A stretch of DNA of 45,117 nucleotides from Spirochaetales bacterium (GTDB lineage: Bacteria > Spirochaetota > GWE2-31-10). A program made the position numbers and the translations under genes. Every line of letters begins with the position of its first letter. The first letter of the stretch is position 1. The notes below the pieces were generated by a model. The model saw only the letters and a list, made by a program, of their open reading frames with translations, was not told where the DNA came from and made no database searches. Below are positions 43,399 to 45,117 of the stretch, in pieces. The stretch is taken from contig JAGANG010000078.1 of assembly GCA_017624275.1 (NCBI GenBank), positions 1-45,117 on the forward strand, in the 5' to 3' direction.

Positions 43399-44084
43399 CA
43401 TCTTTCTATTTTTTTTAAACTTGTTTTTCCTTCAGATAAGATATCTAAAAATTTTTCACGTATGTATTCATTGTTAAATAAAATACCGTTCTTCGGAATA
43501 TTTTCATAATGATATTTTATTCCTTTATGTAAAAATTCCAATTTAACCGCATGTAAATATCCTCTATCCGCATTTGTACCGCCATACAGAACATCTCCGA
43601 TAATAGGGGAGGAAATAGATTTCATTGCAACTCTTAATTGATGAGTTTTTCCGGTATAAGGTTTCAATATAAAAAAATATTTATCTTCATATTTAAAGGA
43701 AGAAAAGCGTGTTATTGCAGGATTTTCAAATGTTCTTGTTAATTTCCATTGTCCGTTTCTGGCTTTTTTCATATCACCTGAAATTAGCCCCATTTTTTTC
43801 TTAGGCTTCTTATCTGAAACAGCAACATAATACTTATCGATTTTTCGCTGTGAAAACATTTTTGATATTTCTGACGCAATTTCAGAAGTTTTTGCTACTA
43901 AAATAAGACCTGAAGTAATTTTATCCAGTCGGTGAACAGCATATAACGGATAATTAAAATCTTCTTTTAACTTAGCAAACAAGCCTTTTTCATTATTCTC
44001 CGAGTGAAAACTAACATCCGGATATTTATTAATAATAATAAAATCTTCATTCTCATCTATAAGTTCATAAAACGTATTATTCAT
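43395..44084 (-). CDS. RluA-family pseudouridine synthase
   Basis: A 229-residue enzyme that isomerises uridine to pseudouridine in rRNA or tRNA. The catalytic motif HRLDKITSGLILVAK holds the nucleophile Asp near residue 53. PYTGKTHQLRVAM and GDVLYGG are further family motifs. It lacks an S4 domain and is short, like the tRNA-acting members (TruC-like), but the target cannot be told from sequence. It overlaps pgeF by eight bases and is followed at once by the V-ATPase operon on the same strand. Confidence 0.92.
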   Translation of the reverse strand: MNNTFYELIDENEDFIIINKYPDVSFHSENNEKGLFAKLKEDFNYPLYAVHRLDKITSGLILVAKTSEIASEISKMFSQRKIDKYYVAVSDKKPKKKMGLISGDMKKARNGQWKLTRTFENPAITRFSSFKYEDKYFFILKPYTGKTHQLRVAMKSISSPIIGDVLYGGTNADRGYLHAVKLEFLHKGIKYHYENIPKNGILFNNEYIREKFLDILSEGKTSLKKIERC

Positions 44085-44850
44085 ATTTCTTTTTCATCCC
44101 TATAAATGCAGCCTGTCCCTGAAATAGATTTTTTTCTCTTCTATATGAAGAAAAAATGGGTTCTTCGTTACAACAAGTACAATAAGAACAATAATCTATA
44201 TTACTTTCTTTTACTCCGCACTCTATTAATTGCAAATAAACGCAATATGACAAATCAAAAAAAAGTTTATCTTTTCTCCTCTCAAAAAGAATATTTTGAG
44301 ATTCAGTAAAATAATGTAGAAAATCATCACCTACTTCATAACAACATTTTTTTATACCAGGTCCAACCGCAGCATAAAGTTGTTCAAAGTTTGTTCCTTT
44401 CTTGTGAAAAAAAGATAAAACATTGTTAATAATTTGTTTATAAGTTCCTTTCCATCCTGAGTGTATTGTCGCTACAATATTATTTCCAGGCGAATAGAGT
44501 ATTACCGGTATACAGTCTGCCCATGTTGTTAATAACATAATTTTTTCATTCTCTGTTATCGCAGCATCGCCTTCTAATGCATCATCTTTTCCATATCTTC
44601 CACAGTTACTTATATCCGGTAAAACCTCTATAAACTCATTAGAATGGGTTTGAAGCGGTGAAAATAAAGAAAAATCCTTAGCTTCTAACATAGTTAATAT
44701 TTTTTCTTTATTATAATTTGTTGTATGTCCATTTAAACTTTCTCTTGTTAAAGCCATATTTCCCATAGATGATAAAGTAAAGCCGCAAAAAATATAATGA
44801 TTAAATAAATCAGCCCAAAATGGTTGTAAATAACTACCTTTATTAACCAT
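44077..44850 (-). CDS. pgeF: PgeF/YfiH-family (polyphenol oxidase, DUF152) protein
   Basis: A 257-residue protein of the YfiH family. E. coli PgeF corrects peptidoglycan precursors carrying a wrong amino acid; others show purine nucleoside phosphorylase or laccase-like activity. The metal-site blocks are LQTHSNEF, TWADCIPVILY (Cys) and HSGWKGTYKQIINN, with GPGIKKCCYEVG after. I start at ATG 44848-44850 with GAGGTG eight bases upstream; GTG 44859 would touch that site. It overlaps the pseudouridine synthase gene by eight bases, so the two are co-transcribed. Confidence 0.9.
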   Translation of the reverse strand: MVNKGSYLQPFWADLFNHYIFCGFTLSSMGNMALTRESLNGHTTNYNKEKILTMLEAKDFSLFSPLQTHSNEFIEVLPDISNCGRYGKDDALEGDAAITENEKIMLLTTWADCIPVILYSPGNNIVATIHSGWKGTYKQIINNVLSFFHKKGTNFEQLYAAVGPGIKKCCYEVGDDFLHYFTESQNILFERRKDKLFFDLSYCVYLQLIECGVKESNIDYCSYCTCCNEEPIFSSYRREKNLFQGQAAFIGMKKKYE

Positions 44851-44862
44851 AAAAAACACCTC

Positions 44863-44905
44863 AACTTGTTAATAACTTGTTAAATCACTATTATATATAG
44901 TGATT
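44863..44905. promoter_or_regulatory. ordered control region upstream of pgeF
   Basis: Two adjoining 11-base direct repeats, AACTTGTTAAT (44863-44873) and AACTTGTTAAA (44874-44884), run into the hairpin AATCACTA (44883-44890) / TAGTGATT (44898-44905). The loop and stem edge hold a minus-strand TATAAT (44890-44895), a possible -10 for pgeF. An operator is more likely than a terminator, as no plus-strand gene ends here. Confidence 0.45.
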
Positions 44906-45117
44906 TTTTGTTAATAAAACGTTTAATTCAAACTGTATTAATACGTATAATTTATTATATAAAGCCATGTTACAACTATAAACAATAGAATTTCAGGAAA
45001 AAAAGTTAATAACTTCGGAAAAATATTTTTTTTCACTTTTTGTTAACAAGTTATAAAAATGACCGATAGAAAAAAAAGAGTTAGAATTTCGACAGCAGTA
45101 TACTAAAAATTTAATTC
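44906..45117. other. right-edge AT-rich intergenic stretch
   Basis: No gene seen. GTTAATAACTT recurs at 45005-45015 (also at 44868-44878), and TTAACAAGTT at 45043-45052 is the inverse of AACTTGTTAA in the pgeF control region. It may be the shared upstream region of a gene beyond the edge. Confidence 0.4.

Overview
The window looks like a low-GC chromosomal segment from a spirochaete, most likely a member of the Treponema group. This is inferred from a V-type rather than F-type ATPase operon (atpE, a DUF2764 gene, then atpA-B-D-I-K), many lipoproteins with spirochaete-like lipoboxes, a bactofilin, and the overall gene repertoire. It cannot be proved without a database search. No rRNA, tRNA, CRISPR array or insertion sequence was recognised. 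No gap between genes exceeds 300 bases; the largest are 1-295, 2097-2371 and 44851-45117.

Left part, about 1-6300, looks accessory. A small XRE regulator diverges from two unrecognised genes (a soluble 185-residue protein and a 263-residue membrane protein) across a perfect 21-bp palindrome. Next come a large lipoprotein with InlB-type repeats behind a structured leader, and a three-gene unit (small Cys/His protein, amidohydrolase, GNAT acetyltransferase).

From 6300 to 15200 are cell-envelope and metabolic genes: an Omp85-like protein with a single POTRA domain beside a LolB-like lipoprotein and a membrane protein, a further lipoprotein, a YbaK deacylase with a START-like protein, pyruvate kinase, a periplasmic coiled-coil protein and a hemolysin-III-family protein.

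From 15400 to 24900 is an information-processing block: rpsT, an HU/IHF-like gene, a bactofilin, rho and rpmE on the minus strand; uvrC convergent with holA; a sigma-54 activator; and argS. From 24900 to 31400 are an alpha/beta hydrolase, a U32-family tRNA hydroxylase, a chorismate mutase of the yeast ARO7 type, a lipoprotein, a HEAT-repeat protein, hpf and rpoN. The sigma-54 factor and one of its activators are therefore both present.

From 31500 to the end are panB-panC-panD (pantothenate synthesis), uvrB, the complete seven-gene V-ATPase operon whose K subunit keeps all five Na+-ligand positions of Enterococcus hirae NtpK, an RluA-family pseudouridine synthase, and a PgeF-type protein with an ordered upstream control region. 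The best leads are the XRE-controlled two-gene cassette, the ARO7-type chorismate mutase, the Omp85/LolB-like pair, and the predicted Na+ specificity and unusual composition of the V-ATPase.
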